Notes under the pieces: model-generated | What the model was told of the DNA's origin: nothing | The model's database searches: none | The model's input: the letters and a program-made list of their open reading frames with translations, nothing else | Program-made: the position numbers and the translations under genes | In this document: positions 15,796 through 24,811 of the stretch, in pieces | Numbering within the stretch: the first letter of the stretch is position 1 | Layout: every line of letters starts with the position of its first letter | Source of the DNA: Gammaproteobacteria bacterium | GTDB taxonomy: Bacteria; Pseudomonadota; Gammaproteobacteria; Pseudomonadales; Cellvibrionaceae | Direction of reading: 5' to 3' | DNA length: 33,215 nucleotides | Assembly (NCBI GenBank): GCA_025362015.1 | Contig: JANYIO010000195.1 | Location: 1 to 33,215, forward strand

Positions 15796-17601
15796 ATGGA
15801 GCAACATCAAAGCCTACTCCACGCCATTTATTATTTACTTGCCGCTACCATTGCTGTGCCTTTTTTTCGCCGTTGGGGCTTGGGTGCAATACTGGGATAT
15901 TTAGTGGCCGGGGCGGTCATTGGCCCACAAGCACTGGGGCTAATATACGAACCGCAGGCAGCACTACACCTCTCGGAATTGGGGGTGGTGATGTTGTTAT
16001 TCGTGATCGGATTGGAGCTAAACCCGGAGCAGCTATGGCGAATGCGTGGCCAAATCGGCTTGCTTGGCGGTGCGCAGTTATTGCTGACCGCCTTCGTGAT
16101 TAGCATTTTGTTAAAGCTGTTCTTCCCGCTCAACATTCAACAGAGCTTGATCGTTGGGCTCACTCTCGCGCTTTCCTCCACGGCCTTTGCTGTGCCTTTG
16201 ATGGAAGAGCACAAAATTATGGGTTTGCCCTTGGGGCGTAAGGGTTTTTCTATTCTTTTGTTACAAGATTTGGCGGTAATCCCGATCTTGTTGTTATTGG
16301 CAAGTTGGGCACCAGATGCAAGTAGCCAGGCGCCACGTACACCTATATGGATTGGGTTATTGACCGTGCTTGCAGTGATAGTCGTGGGGCGGTTCTTATT
16401 CAATCCAATCTTAAAAGTTGCCGCTAAATATGGCAGCCGAGAAATTCTTACTGCCGCCGGATTATTGATTGTGCTCGGTGTTTCTTGGTTGATGCAAACC
16501 GTTGGCTTTTCTATGAGTATGGGCGCATTTCTCGCCGGAATTTTGCTCGCCCAATCTACGTTTCGCCACCAGCTAGCGGCAGACATTGAACCCTTTAAAG
16601 GTTTGTTGCTCGGGCTGTTTTTTATCGCTGTAGGCATGTCACTTAATCTGCATTTATTCTTTACTCATCCCGCGCTGGTGATGCTGTTAGCCTTGGCGTT
16701 GATGGTGATAAAAATCGCGGTAGTAACTTTGATTTTACGTCTCCGCAAGTTCCCTGTTAAAGATTCACTACTCTTGGGAATTATGTTAGCGCAGAGCGGT
16801 GAATTCGCGTTTGTAGTCATGGCGTCTGCAGTGGAAATAAATTTTTTACCGGAAGTTATTGCCAGCTACGCAGTGTTAGTTGTGGGTATTTCTATGGCAC
16901 TTACCGGCCCGTTCGTGATGGTGTTTCAATGGCTTGTGCGCACCCAAACATTGCAAGAAAAAGCTTTGCAAGATCAGTTGCACGCACAGGAGTCTCTGCA
17001 AAAACTGAAGCTGCCAAGCACGCATAAAGCGGAGGTGATAGTGGCTGGCTTTGGTCGTTTTGGGCAAATTATTGGTCGTATACTTACCGCGAATAACATT
17101 CCATTTAATGCGCTGGATAAAAACTCTGATCACATAGAATTCCTTAAACAATTCGGTGTGGAAAGCCATTATGGCGATGCGGCGCGGGTGGAATTGTTGG
17201 AGGCAGCCGGTATTCGCGATGCGAAGGTGCTAGTGGTGGCTGTGGACGGAATGGAAGATTCGCTGAATATAGTGCGCCTGGTTCGGCAACAATTCCCCGG
17301 GATTGCATTGATAGTTCGCGCCCGCGACCGTGCCCATGTTTATCGTTTGGCGGAGTTGGGTGTGTTTAATCCTATCCGTGAAATCTATGAATCCAGTCTG
17401 GATGCTGCCATACGTACTTTAATTGAAGTAGGGTTCACTGAAGGGCAATCGCAACATACGATCAATATTTTCCGCGAGCACGATGAACGAATGTTGCAAC
17501 AAGCTGCCTTGGTGAGTAACGATACGGCGGCACTAGCAAAAATTGTTGCGCAGAGCCGCAAAGATCTGAAAGAGTTGTTCACCAAAGATATAGAAATGTG
17601 A
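15796..17601 (+). CDS. CPA2-family cation:proton antiporter (KefB/KefC-like)
   Basis: Inner-membrane monovalent cation/H+ antiporter with a cytoplasmic nucleotide-sensing domain. About twelve to thirteen membrane helices fill residues 1-385; LGYLVAGAVIGPQAL is typical of the family. Residues from about 412 form a TrkA-N Rossmann domain (VIVAGFGRFGQIIGR), with a short C-terminal tail. Kef proteins are K+ efflux systems gated by glutathione adducts. No KefF/KefG partner gene is present, so glutathione control is not shown. The frame is open from a TTG at 15775, with ATGs at 15781 and 15796. I chose 15796 because GAGAG lies upstream and homologues start near this point. It is divergent from the TPR gene with only about 160 bases between starts. 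Confidence 0.9.
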   Translation: MEQHQSLLHAIYYLLAATIAVPFFRRWGLGAILGYLVAGAVIGPQALGLIYEPQAALHLSELGVVMLLFVIGLELNPEQLWRMRGQIGLLGGAQLLLTAFVISILLKLFFPLNIQQSLIVGLTLALSSTAFAVPLMEEHKIMGLPLGRKGFSILLLQDLAVIPILLLLASWAPDASSQAPRTPIWIGLLTVLAVIVVGRFLFNPILKVAAKYGSREILTAAGLLIVLGVSWLMQTVGFSMSMGAFLAGILLAQSTFRHQLAADIEPFKGLLLGLFFIAVGMSLNLHLFFTHPALVMLLALALMVIKIAVVTLILRLRKFPVKDSLLLGIMLAQSGEFAFVVMASAVEINFLPEVIASYAVLVVGISMALTGPFVMVFQWLVRTQTLQEKALQDQLHAQESLQKLKLPSTHKAEVIVAGFGRFGQIIGRILTANNIPFNALDKNSDHIEFLKQFGVESHYGDAARVELLEAAGIRDAKVLVVAVDGMEDSLNIVRLVRQQFPGIALIVRARDRAHVYRLAELGVFNPIREIYESSLDAAIRTLIEVGFTEGQSQHTINIFREHDERMLQQAALVSNDTAALAKIVAQSRKDLKELFTKDIEM

Positions 17602-17760
17602 TCGGTGCTCAGTATTAGATCTTAGGTGGGTAAAGACCTCTATACTCGTATTATCTAATGGGGATTTGTCATTGTTAGTTAATTCCCCCTTGTCACAATC
17701 CACCGCTGGCCGGACAATACCGCCCCTTGCACTACTTCTAGCGATCACTGCCCAAATTCT

Positions 17761-19098
17761 ATGACATTACTTGCATTCGGCATCAACCATACAACAGCTT
17801 CACTCGCGGTACGCGAACGTATGGCGTTTGCGCCGGAAGTTGTGGGTTTGGCATTGTTGTCTGCGCGTGAGCATGCGGGGCTGTCGGAGGTTGCCATACT
17901 CTCTACCTGCAATCGCACGGAAATCTATGTGCATAGTGAACAGCAGGTGGAAAAAGTCTCCGCTTGGTTGATTGCGCATACCAACATCAGTGCAGAAGAG
18001 CTGATGCAGTGTTACTACTGCCATGTCGGCGATGAAGCTGTGCGCCATATGATGAAGGTGGCAGGTGGGTTGGATTCGTTGATATTAGGTGAGCCGCAAA
18101 TTCTTGGCCAGATGAAATCCGCTTATGCCGTTGCCTGCGATGCCGGTACAATCGGTGGTGAATTACACAGTATTTTTCAGCAGATTTTTAGTATTGCGAA
18201 ACGAGTGCGTACTGAAACTGCCATCGGTGAAAACCCGGTGTCTGTTGCGTATGCCGCGGTCAGCCTTGCGCAACAAATTTTCTCTGATTTAAAACAAGAT
18301 ACTGCACTGTTAATCGGTGCCGGTGAAACCATTGAGCTAGTGGCGCGCCATATTGTCGAGCAAGGTATTAAGCGCATCATAGTTGCCAACCGCACGCTGG
18401 ATCGCGCGCAACGTTTAGCGCAAGAATTTAATGGCGAAGCGATTTTGCTAGCGGATATTCCTGAGTATTTACATCTCGCAGATATTGTTATTTCATCCAC
18501 CGCCAGTCAATTACCTTTACTCGGTAAAGGTGCGGTAGAAAGTGCGTTGAAAAAACGCAAACACAAACCCATGTTTATGCTCGATATTGCTGTGCCACGC
18601 GATATTGAGGAACAAGTGGGCGAACTTGATGATGTGTATTTGTATACCGTCGACGATTTACATGCGGTGATCGACGAAAATAAAAAATCGCGTGTCGCTG
18701 CAGCTGATAAAGCGGAAGAGATTATTAATGAAGGTGTAGAGCTTTATCGTCGACAGCAGCGTACGCTCAATGCCGTTGCGACAGTTAAAGCTTACCGTCG
18801 CAAGGCTGAAAGTTTACGTGATATTGAATTGCAGAAAGCATTGCACCTGTTTGAAGCTGGTGGTAATGCTGAGCAAGTGTTGCAGCAATTAGCGCGCAAC
18901 CTTACCAACAAATTAATTCATGCCCCCACCGCGGTATTAAAAAATGCCAGTGCCAGTGGCCGAACTCAGGTAATCCAAGTGGCGCAAGAGCTATTTGAAT
19001 TATCTCTCAATGATATAGAAGGCAGTGGCAATAATTTAAGTGACATTGATTTAAATGATACTGATTTGAATGACAGAAATTTAAGTGAGAAAGAATGA
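17761..19098 (+). CDS. hemA: Glutamyl-tRNA reductase
   Basis: First committed enzyme of C5 haem synthesis; it reduces Glu-tRNA to glutamate-1-semialdehyde with NADPH. The start [13 protein letters not shown] is canonical. STCNRTEIY places the catalytic Cys at 50, as in E. coli. [13 protein letters not shown], the NADPH-binding region [13 protein letters not shown] and the C-terminal dimerisation helix follow. The usual glycine-rich GAGEM reads GAGET. At 445 residues it is about 20-25 longer than typical because of a tail of pentapeptide repeats ([20 protein letters not shown]) coded at 19033-19092. No Shine-Dalgarno is visible before the ATG. The stop overlaps the prfA start (ATGA). Confidence 0.97.
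   Translation: MTLLAFGINHTTASLAVRERMAFAPEVVGLALLSAREHAGLSEVAILSTCNRTEIYVHSEQQVEKVSAWLIAHTNISAEELMQCYYCHVGDEAVRHMMKVAGGLDSLILGEPQILGQMKSAYAVACDAGTIGGELHSIFQQIFSIAKRVRTETAIGENPVSVAYAAVSLAQQIFSDLKQDTALLIGAGETIELVARHIVEQGIKRIIVANRTLDRAQRLAQEFNGEAILLADIPEYLHLADIVISSTASQLPLLGKGAVESALKKRKHKPMFMLDIAVPRDIEEQVGELDDVYLYTVDDLHAVIDENKKSRVAAADKAEEIINEGVELYRRQQRTLNAVATVKAYRRKAESLRDIELQKALHLFEAGGNAEQVLQQLARNLTNKLIHAPTAVLKNASASGRTQVIQVAQELFELSLNDIEGSGNNLSDIDLNDTDLNDRNLSEKE
19033..19092 (+). repeat. Four 15-bp tandem repeats in the hemA 3' end
   Basis: Units 19033-19047, 19048-19062, 19063-19077 and 19078-19092 follow the pattern RATTTRARTGANANN and encode [15 protein letters not shown] and NLSEK. The preceding SLNDI looks like a diverged fifth copy. 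The array ends 6 bases before the hemA stop and contains no stop in the hemA frame. Confidence 0.85.
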
Positions 19099-20177
19099 AA
19101 GCGTCAATTCTAGAAAAGTTAGATCGCCTTAGAGAGCGTTATGAAGAAGTCAGCGTGATGTTGTCTGAAGCAGATATCATCAATAATCAAAACAAATTTC
19201 GTGAACTTTCTAAAGAATACTCTGAATTAGAACAAGTTGTGCAAGCCTACAACGCTTACCAACAATTGCATGTGAGTATTGCTGAAGCCAAACAAATATT
19301 AATTGATGGCGATGCAGATATGAAAGAAATGGCGGAGGAAGAGTTGCGTGATTGCCTCGCACAATTAGAGCCTACCAAATTAGAAATGCAACGTTTGCTG
19401 TTGCCGAAAGATCCTAACGACGAAAAAAATTGTTACCTCGAAATTCGCGCTGGTACCGGCGGCGACGAAGCGGCGATTTTCTCCGGCGATTTATACCGTA
19501 TGTATTTGCGTTATGCTGAAAAACAAGGTTGGCGTATCGAAGTGCTCAGCCAAAGTGATGGCGAGCACGGTGGCTACAAAGAAATTATTACGCTGGTGAG
19601 TGGCCAGGGCGTGTATTCAAAATTAAAATTTGAATCGGGTGCGCATCGCGTACAGCGCGTACCGGCAACCGAAACACAAGGCCGCGTTCATACCTCGGCA
19701 TGTACGGTTGCGGTTATGCCGGAAGCGGATGAATTGGAAGAAATTAATATTAACAAAGCGGATTTACGTATCGATACGTTTCGCTCGTCGGGTGCGGGTG
19801 GTCAGCACGTTAACAAAACCGATTCAGCCATTCGTATCGTCCATATTCCAACGGGCTTGGTAGTGGAATGTCAAGATGAGCGCTCGCAACATAAAAATCG
19901 CGCGCGCGCATTGAGTGTATTAGCATCCAGATTAAATGCCATGCAAGAAGCAGCAGCACATAAATCTATAGCAGATGAACGTAAAAACTTAGTCGGCAGC
20001 GGCGATCGCTCTGAGCGCATTCGAACTTACAATTATTCGCAAGGTCGCGTTACGGATCACCGCATTAATTTAACGCTCTATTCTTTAGATGCAATTATGC
20101 AGGGTGATTTAGCGACAGTGATTCAACCGCTTGCGAATGAATATCAAGCGGATCAATTGGCGGCTATTGCGGATTAA
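19095..20177 (+). CDS. prfA: Peptide chain release factor 1
   Basis: RF1 terminates translation at UAA and UAG. The 360 residues are standard. The codon-recognition tripeptide is PAT (190-192), diagnostic of RF1 rather than RF2 (SPF). The peptidyl-tRNA hydrolysis motif GGQ is at 235-237 in [14 protein letters not shown]. The glutamine of GGQ is the substrate of PrmC, encoded two features downstream. Translation is probably coupled to hemA through the ATGA overlap, since the array-bearing hemA tail supplies the upstream sequence and no strong Shine-Dalgarno is visible. A 106-bp palindromic element follows. Confidence 0.98.
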   Translation: MKASILEKLDRLRERYEEVSVMLSEADIINNQNKFRELSKEYSELEQVVQAYNAYQQLHVSIAEAKQILIDGDADMKEMAEEELRDCLAQLEPTKLEMQRLLLPKDPNDEKNCYLEIRAGTGGDEAAIFSGDLYRMYLRYAEKQGWRIEVLSQSDGEHGGYKEIITLVSGQGVYSKLKFESGAHRVQRVPATETQGRVHTSACTVAVMPEADELEEININKADLRIDTFRSSGAGGQHVNKTDSAIRIVHIPTGLVVECQDERSQHKNRARALSVLASRLNAMQEAAAHKSIADERKNLVGSGDRSERIRTYNYSQGRVTDHRINLTLYSLDAIMQGDLATVIQPLANEYQADQLAAIAD

Positions 20178-20188
20178 TGATCGGCGTG

Positions 20189-20294
20189 TTGCACCTAAGT
20201 TAATCCTTCCGTGACACGCCGCAAGTACATCCTTGTAGGCTCGACGTCGGCATCCATGCCTCCGACGGTCACGCAAGAATTACCTTAGGTGCAA
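20189..20294. repeat. Palindromic intergenic repeat element between prfA and prmC
   Basis: A 106-base element has 27-base imperfect terminal inverted repeats. The outer 11 bases match perfectly (TTGCACCTAAG at 20189-20199, CTTAGGTGCAA at 20284-20294), and about 24 of 27 pair overall, ending GTGAC/GTCAC. The centre contains small hairpins, including CGTCGG...CCGACG around CATCCATGCCT. Size, position and the GCATCCATGC core resemble REP/MITE-like intergenic repeats of gammaproteobacteria. It has no ORF and no second copy in this window. Confidence 0.75.
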
Positions 20295-20334
20295 GTTAAG
20301 TGATCGCACTTTTAGCAAGTTGGTTAATGATGTT

Positions 20335-21225
20335 ATGACTGCACTCTCTATCTCCAACTGCCTCCAGCAATCTCCACAACTTACGATAGTGAGTGATACT
20401 CCGCGTCTTGATATTGAAATTATTCTTGCGCATGTCTTACAAAAAAACCGCACCTATCTCTTTACCTGGCCTGAAAAAGAACTAACCGAATTAGAATCAA
20501 AAATGTTTGCTGGATTATTTGCGCGTCGCTTAACGGGCGAGCCAGTTGCACATATTATTGGCGTACGGGAATTTTGGTCATTAGAATTAATGGTTAATAA
20601 CTCCACATTAATTCCCCGGCCAGATACTGAATTGCTCGTGGAAACTGCGTTGAATTTATTTGCCGATGATGCTTCGCAACAAGCGCGTCGATTATTAGAT
20701 TTAGGCACTGGCACTGGTGCAATTGTATTGGCGCTCGCGCACGAAAAAAAATCCTGGCAATGTCTGGGGGTTGATAAAGAGTTTGCAGCAGTTGAGTTGG
20801 CTGAAAAAAATCGCACGCAATTAAATTTATCGAATGTAAAAATTCAACAAAGTGACTGGTTTTCGACAATCATCGGTGAAGCAAACTTTGACATTATTAT
20901 TAGTAACCCACCATACATAGATCCCGCTGATCCACACTTAGCCAAAGGTGATGTGCGTTTTGAGCCGCTCTCGGCATTAATTGCGGATAATAAAGGTTTG
21001 GCTGATTTGGAATTTATTATTACTCAGGCAAAAAAATATCTATTACAAAGCGGCTGGTTGTTGTTGGAACACGGCTACGATCAAACAAGTGCAGTGCGTG
21101 AATTATTTTCCGCTCATCAATATTGCGAAATTCAAACAATATGCGATTTGGGCGGTAATGATCGTGTGACTATTGGCAAAAAAAAATCTGGTGATAAAGA
21201 TATTTCCGGAGGCCAAAAAAAATGA
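20335..21225 (+). CDS. prmC: Release factor glutamine methyltransferase
   Basis: PrmC methylates the glutamine of the GGQ motif of RF1 and RF2 using S-adenosylmethionine. The N-terminal helical domain is followed by the Rossmann methyltransferase domain with LDLGTGTGAIVLALA and the catalytic ISNPPY (N191-Y194). From the ATG at 20335 the protein has 296 residues. The frame extends upstream to a TTG at 20320, but the ATG gives the usual N-terminus. The stop overlaps the next gene (ATGA at 21222-21225). Pairing with prfA is conserved and functional. Confidence 0.96.
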   Translation: MTALSISNCLQQSPQLTIVSDTPRLDIEIILAHVLQKNRTYLFTWPEKELTELESKMFAGLFARRLTGEPVAHIIGVREFWSLELMVNNSTLIPRPDTELLVETALNLFADDASQQARRLLDLGTGTGAIVLALAHEKKSWQCLGVDKEFAAVELAEKNRTQLNLSNVKIQQSDWFSTIIGEANFDIIISNPPYIDPADPHLAKGDVRFEPLSALIADNKGLADLEFIITQAKKYLLQSGWLLLEHGYDQTSAVRELFSAHQYCEIQTICDLGGNDRVTIGKKKSGDKDISGGQKK

Positions 21226-21968
21226 ACGACCAACAACTCCTGCGCTACTCACGCCAAATAATGTTGCCTGATGTCGATATCGGAGGCCAGGAAAAATTAC
21301 TGAATGCCAGTGTATTAATTGTGGGGCTCGGTGGATTGGGTTCACCCGTTGCTATGTATTTGGCGGCTGCCGGTGTTGGCCATTTAATTCTTGCAGATTT
21401 TGACACGGTTGACCTCAGCAATTTACAGCGGCAAATCGCTCATACCACGGCACGCATCGGGCACACTAAAGTTGAATCTGCGGTACTTGCATTGCGTGAA
21501 TTAAATCCCGGTATAAAAATTACCTGCATCGCAACACAACTCGATGCAATAGCTTTAGCTGAGCAGGTTGTACATGTAAATGTTGTAGTGGATTGTTGCG
21601 ATAATTTTGCTACACGTTTTGCTGTTAATGCTGCTTGCGTGAAACACAAAGTTCCTCTTGTTTCAGGTGCCGCTATTCGCTTGGAGGGCCAGGTTGCTGT
21701 GTTTGATGCACGTGATCCTAATAGCCCCTGTTATCGCTGTCTTTATGATGCGGACACAGAAGAAAATCTTAGTTGTGCTGCAAATGGCGTGTTGGCGCCA
21801 CTTGTAGGTGTGATAGGCTCAGTGCAAGCGTTGGAAACGATAAAAATAATAGTAGGGTTTGGCACAAATCTAATGGGTCGCCTACAATTATTTGACGCGC
21901 GCCATAATCAATGGCGTGAATTAAAATTACCAAAAGATAAAAATTGCCCAGTTTGTGCTTGTTCCTAA
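21222..21968 (+). CDS. moeB: Molybdopterin-synthase adenylyltransferase MoeB (HesA/MoeB/ThiF family)
   Basis: E1-like enzyme that adenylates the C-terminus of MoaD (or ThiS) before sulfur transfer. The 248 residues start RYSRQIMLPDVDIGGQEKL, typical of MoeB. GLGGLGSP forms the ATP loop, DLSNLQRQ follows, and the zinc pairs are CYRC and CPVC. It ends without a rhodanese domain. MoeB and ThiF are hard to separate by sequence; the moeA gene in this window and the hemA-prfA-prmC-moeB order favour MoeB. Its ATG overlaps the prmC stop, so it is translated as part of that operon. GGAGG about 10 bases upstream is a strong ribosome binding site inside the prmC end. Confidence 0.9.
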   Translation: MNDQQLLRYSRQIMLPDVDIGGQEKLLNASVLIVGLGGLGSPVAMYLAAAGVGHLILADFDTVDLSNLQRQIAHTTARIGHTKVESAVLALRELNPGIKITCIATQLDAIALAEQVVHVNVVVDCCDNFATRFAVNAACVKHKVPLVSGAAIRLEGQVAVFDARDPNSPCYRCLYDADTEENLSCAANGVLAPLVGVIGSVQALETIKIIVGFGTNLMGRLQLFDARHNQWRELKLPKDKNCPVCACS

Positions 21969-22038
21969 TGGTGTAATAAGCATTAGAAGGTTGTTTTGGC
22001 AAACGTCGTAAATATTAACTCATCAAAAGGAACTAACC

Positions 22039-23469
22039 ATGTCGACAGAATTATACGATTTGTTGTTTGAAGGTGTTGTAGAAGGGCAAGATTCTGAACA
22101 AGTAAAAGCGGCATTTACACAATTATTTGGCGTGGCTTCAGAAAAAGTAGAGCGTATTTTTTCCTCAAAAAAAGCGGTATTAAAAACCCGTGTTGATGGG
22201 GTAATTGCGGAAAAATATATTGCGCGTTTGGCGAGTATTGGCGTTATCGTCAGCAAGCGTGCTATTGAGGCTGCATTGCCTACTACCGCAGAACTTTCTT
22301 TGGTGCCGATTGAGGCAAAGGTTGAGCAAAATAACTCAAGTGAAAGTGAGTTAGGTGTAGATAACTCAGGTACTGATAAGGCAACAGAGAAAAATTTTGT
22401 TGCTGCCCCTTCCGCTATGCATCAAACAGTGGCACCTGTTTATGGTGAAGATATTCGCCGAATTCCCTTTGAATTTAACGGTAAAGGTTTTGAATATTTC
22501 AAAATCTGGATTGTAAATATTCTCCTAAGCCTAATTACCTTAGGGATCTATTCTGCTTGGGCAAAGGTACGCAATAAACAATATTTTTATGGCAACACTT
22601 CGCTCGATAACATCAGTTTTGAATATACCGCCGAACCGTTAAAAATTCTTAAAGGACGTTTAATTGCTATAGCGTTTTTTATCGCGTACTCGTTTTTCTT
22701 GAAAACATCTCCCATGATTGGTGCGGCTATGGGGTTATTGTTATTTGTGTTAATGCCATGGATTATTGTTAATTCATTAAAATTTAATGCACGCCATTCC
22801 ACTTATCGCAATATTAATTTTCGTTTTGTGGGCTCTGTTCGTGAGGCCATAAAATATTTTATTTTATGGCCAATGTTGGCTATTTTTACGCTAGGGATAT
22901 TATTCCCCTTTGTCTGGAAAAAACAAACGAGCTATGTTACCAGTAATCATTTGTATGGTGCTACGTCTTTTACGTTTGATGTGAGTGTGAAGGAGTACTA
23001 CAAAATGTTGTTAGTGCTGCTCGGTGTCAGTGTTATTGTTAGCGGGATAATCTTGTATTTTTTTGGTTCTGCATTAGCTGATTTTAAACCTGGTGGCGCT
23101 GCAAGCATTAGTAAAGCTATTCCGGCGATCATTGCTTATCTCGCATTTTATTTGGTCGCAATAGCCTATTTTGTGGTGACGAAGGCAAATATTCATTTTA
23201 ATAATACGCAATTATATCTACACCATTTTAAGTCCAATTGGTCCACAGGTTCTTATGCACTACTTTTGATTACTAATACCCTAGGTATTTTATTCACTGT
23301 AGGCTTATTTATTCCTGTTGCTAGAATTAGAACTGCTGCCTACAAAGCAACGCACATGGCGTTTGTGGTAACCGGTGGTGTAGATAATTTTATTGCAGCG
23401 GAACAAGAGCAATCTAATTCGTTGGGCGAAGGCGTTCATGATATTTTTGATATTGATATTAGTTTGTAA
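22039..23469 (+). CDS. DUF898 (YjgN-like) membrane protein with N-terminal L7/L12-like domain
   Basis: This 476-residue inner-membrane protein is of unknown function. Residues 1-75 form a small charged alpha/beta unit (VEGQDSEQVKAAFTQLFGV, then EKYIARLASIGV) that resembles the ribosomal L7/L12 C-terminal fold seen in other DUF898 proteins. An Asn/Ser/Glu-rich linker runs to about 135. DUF898 (PF05987) starts at FEFNGKGFEYFKIWIVN and contains LGIYSAWAKVRNKQYFYGNT and a second, similar TLGILFPFVWKK block. Six or so membrane helices are visible. AAGGA lies 7 bases before the ATG. It overlaps the following M48 protease by one base (TAATG), which argues that the two act together. Confidence 0.88.
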   Translation: MSTELYDLLFEGVVEGQDSEQVKAAFTQLFGVASEKVERIFSSKKAVLKTRVDGVIAEKYIARLASIGVIVSKRAIEAALPTTAELSLVPIEAKVEQNNSSESELGVDNSGTDKATEKNFVAAPSAMHQTVAPVYGEDIRRIPFEFNGKGFEYFKIWIVNILLSLITLGIYSAWAKVRNKQYFYGNTSLDNISFEYTAEPLKILKGRLIAIAFFIAYSFFLKTSPMIGAAMGLLLFVLMPWIIVNSLKFNARHSTYRNINFRFVGSVREAIKYFILWPMLAIFTLGILFPFVWKKQTSYVTSNHLYGATSFTFDVSVKEYYKMLLVLLGVSVIVSGIILYFFGSALADFKPGGAASISKAIPAIIAYLAFYLVAIAYFVVTKANIHFNNTQLYLHHFKSNWSTGSYALLLITNTLGILFTVGLFIPVARIRTAAYKATHMAFVVTGGVDNFIAAEQEQSNSLGEGVHDIFDIDISL

Positions 23470-24743
23470 TGAGCGATATTTCCGTGATGACGGTAGTGCA
23501 AGGGCAATGGTTTGATGGCAAAACGTCGGCGCATGTACCTGCAGAATTGCAAGTGGATAGCGCGGGTAGCAGCTGCGTTATTTATCTTGCCGATAATACT
23601 TTGCTGCAAACGTGTAACTTTATTGATATTCGAGTTTCATCGCGTATTGGCAATACTCCGCGCTATTTGTATTTTAGTGAAGGTCAAAAATTTGAAACAC
23701 AGGATAACGCGCAAATAGATGAGTTGTTAGAAAAACTTCGACCTTCTTTATGGAGCAGCTTGGCGCATCAGCTTGAGTCACATAGTTATTTTGTGTGTGT
23801 AACTTTGGTGATGGTGATCGGTTTGGGTTGGGCGAGCATGAAATATGGTTTGCCAGCTGCAAGTAAAATAATTGCGTACCGGCTACCGCAAGGCGTGATG
23901 AATGTAGCTTCCACAGAAACACTAGAGTTGCTCGATAAGACTCATTTAAAACCTACTAAGCTTGATCAGGAGGTGCAGGCGCGAGTGTTACAACATTTTG
24001 CACTCGCGCTCAAAGAAAATGCTCCTTTGCATGTACGTGTGGTTTTTCGTGACGGTGGAGAATTGGGCGCGAATGCTTTTGCGTTGCCAGATGGCACAAT
24101 TATTTTTACTGATGAAATGGTTAACCTTGCGCAGGACGATAATGAATTACTGGCTGTGCTCGCGCACGAAATTGGCCATGTAAAATATCGTCACGGGCTG
24201 CGTTCTGCAATTCAAAGCACTTCCCTGGGTTTTATAGTTTCTATGTTAACTGGTGATCTGTCGGCTGTATCTGGTGCGTTAACTACACTACCTGTTATTT
24301 TAACAACGCTGTCTTATTCGCGTGATTTTGAGCGTGAAGCAGATCAAAATTCATTAGAATATTTGGATGCTCACAAAATAGCGCGCCATGTGTTTGTGGA
24401 TTTAATGGCGCGTGTTACTTACGAAGCACATTGTGATTTGTTATTGCTGGTAGAACAGCATGCTCTTGACAAAGTAAAAAAAGATGGAAAAGAAACAAAA
24501 AAATCTGCTGAGGTAACTTCTGCTGAAACCACTATTGATTCCACTGCAGAAAAAACGGAAATTACGGAAAGCCCAATGAATAAAACGCCTCTTACTGAAG
24601 CACCCCTTACTGAAGAACAAATGGCTGTGAGAAAAATGCAATGCGATAAATTAATTGCCGAGCATAAATCTGATAAGCAAGTTTTTACGGATTACTTCTC
24701 AACTCATCCGGCGACAGAGGAAAGGCTACAAAAATTTCGATAG
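23469..24743 (+). CDS. Membrane-anchored M48-family zinc metalloprotease
   Basis: The 424-residue protein has an N-terminal cytoplasmic-looking domain of about 100 residues. A single membrane segment follows (about 103-125), then an M48 peptidase domain. HEIGH (H233, E234, H237) binds zinc, and the third ligand is likely E288 in FEREAD. The C-terminal part carries a Lys/Glu/Thr-rich insertion (about 335-385) that includes a 15-bp in-frame duplication coding PLTEA-PLTEE (24588-24617). It then ends with the M48-typical STHPATEERLQKF. The family includes the quality-control proteases HtpX, BepA and LoiP; the substrate here is unknown. Coupled start with the DUF898 gene. Confidence 0.9.
   Translation: MSDISVMTVVQGQWFDGKTSAHVPAELQVDSAGSSCVIYLADNTLLQTCNFIDIRVSSRIGNTPRYLYFSEGQKFETQDNAQIDELLEKLRPSLWSSLAHQLESHSYFVCVTLVMVIGLGWASMKYGLPAASKIIAYRLPQGVMNVASTETLELLDKTHLKPTKLDQEVQARVLQHFALALKENAPLHVRVVFRDGGELGANAFALPDGTIIFTDEMVNLAQDDNELLAVLAHEIGHVKYRHGLRSAIQSTSLGFIVSMLTGDLSAVSGALTTLPVILTTLSYSRDFEREADQNSLEYLDAHKIARHVFVDLMARVTYEAHCDLLLLVEQHALDKVKKDGKETKKSAEVTSAETTIDSTAEKTEITESPMNKTPLTEAPLTEEQMAVRKMQCDKLIAEHKSDKQVFTDYFSTHPATEERLQKFR
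24588..24617 (+). repeat. 15-bp in-frame duplication in the M48 protease linker
   Basis: CCTCTTACTGAAGCA (24588-24602) is followed by CCCCTTACTGAAGAA (24603-24617), coding PLTEA and PLTEE inside a low-complexity stretch near the C-terminus. Confidence 0.65.
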
Positions 24744-24751
24744 TCTGGATC

Positions 24752-24799
24752 AGATTGCAATCTAAGCAATCTCATCCAAATCTAAACAGTTTCATCCAA
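24752..24799 (+). repeat. 12-bp palindrome and 20-bp tandem duplication after the M48 gene
   Basis: AGATTGCAATCT (24752-24763) is a perfect palindrome. From 24760 two adjacent 20-base units (24760-24779 and 24780-24799) share 17 of 20 bases, each ending TCATCCAA. They fill the short gap between the convergent M48 and PfkB genes. No T-run terminator is visible. Confidence 0.7.
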
Positions 24800-24811
24800 G
24801 CTTATGAAGTT

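Noticed and set aside
15633-15810. Upstream extension of the TPR frame to 15725 and an overlapping 87-codon frame
   Set aside because: No ribosome site or signal sequence supports a start before 15632, and the overlapping frame is a shadow that also repeats because of the 15-bp array.
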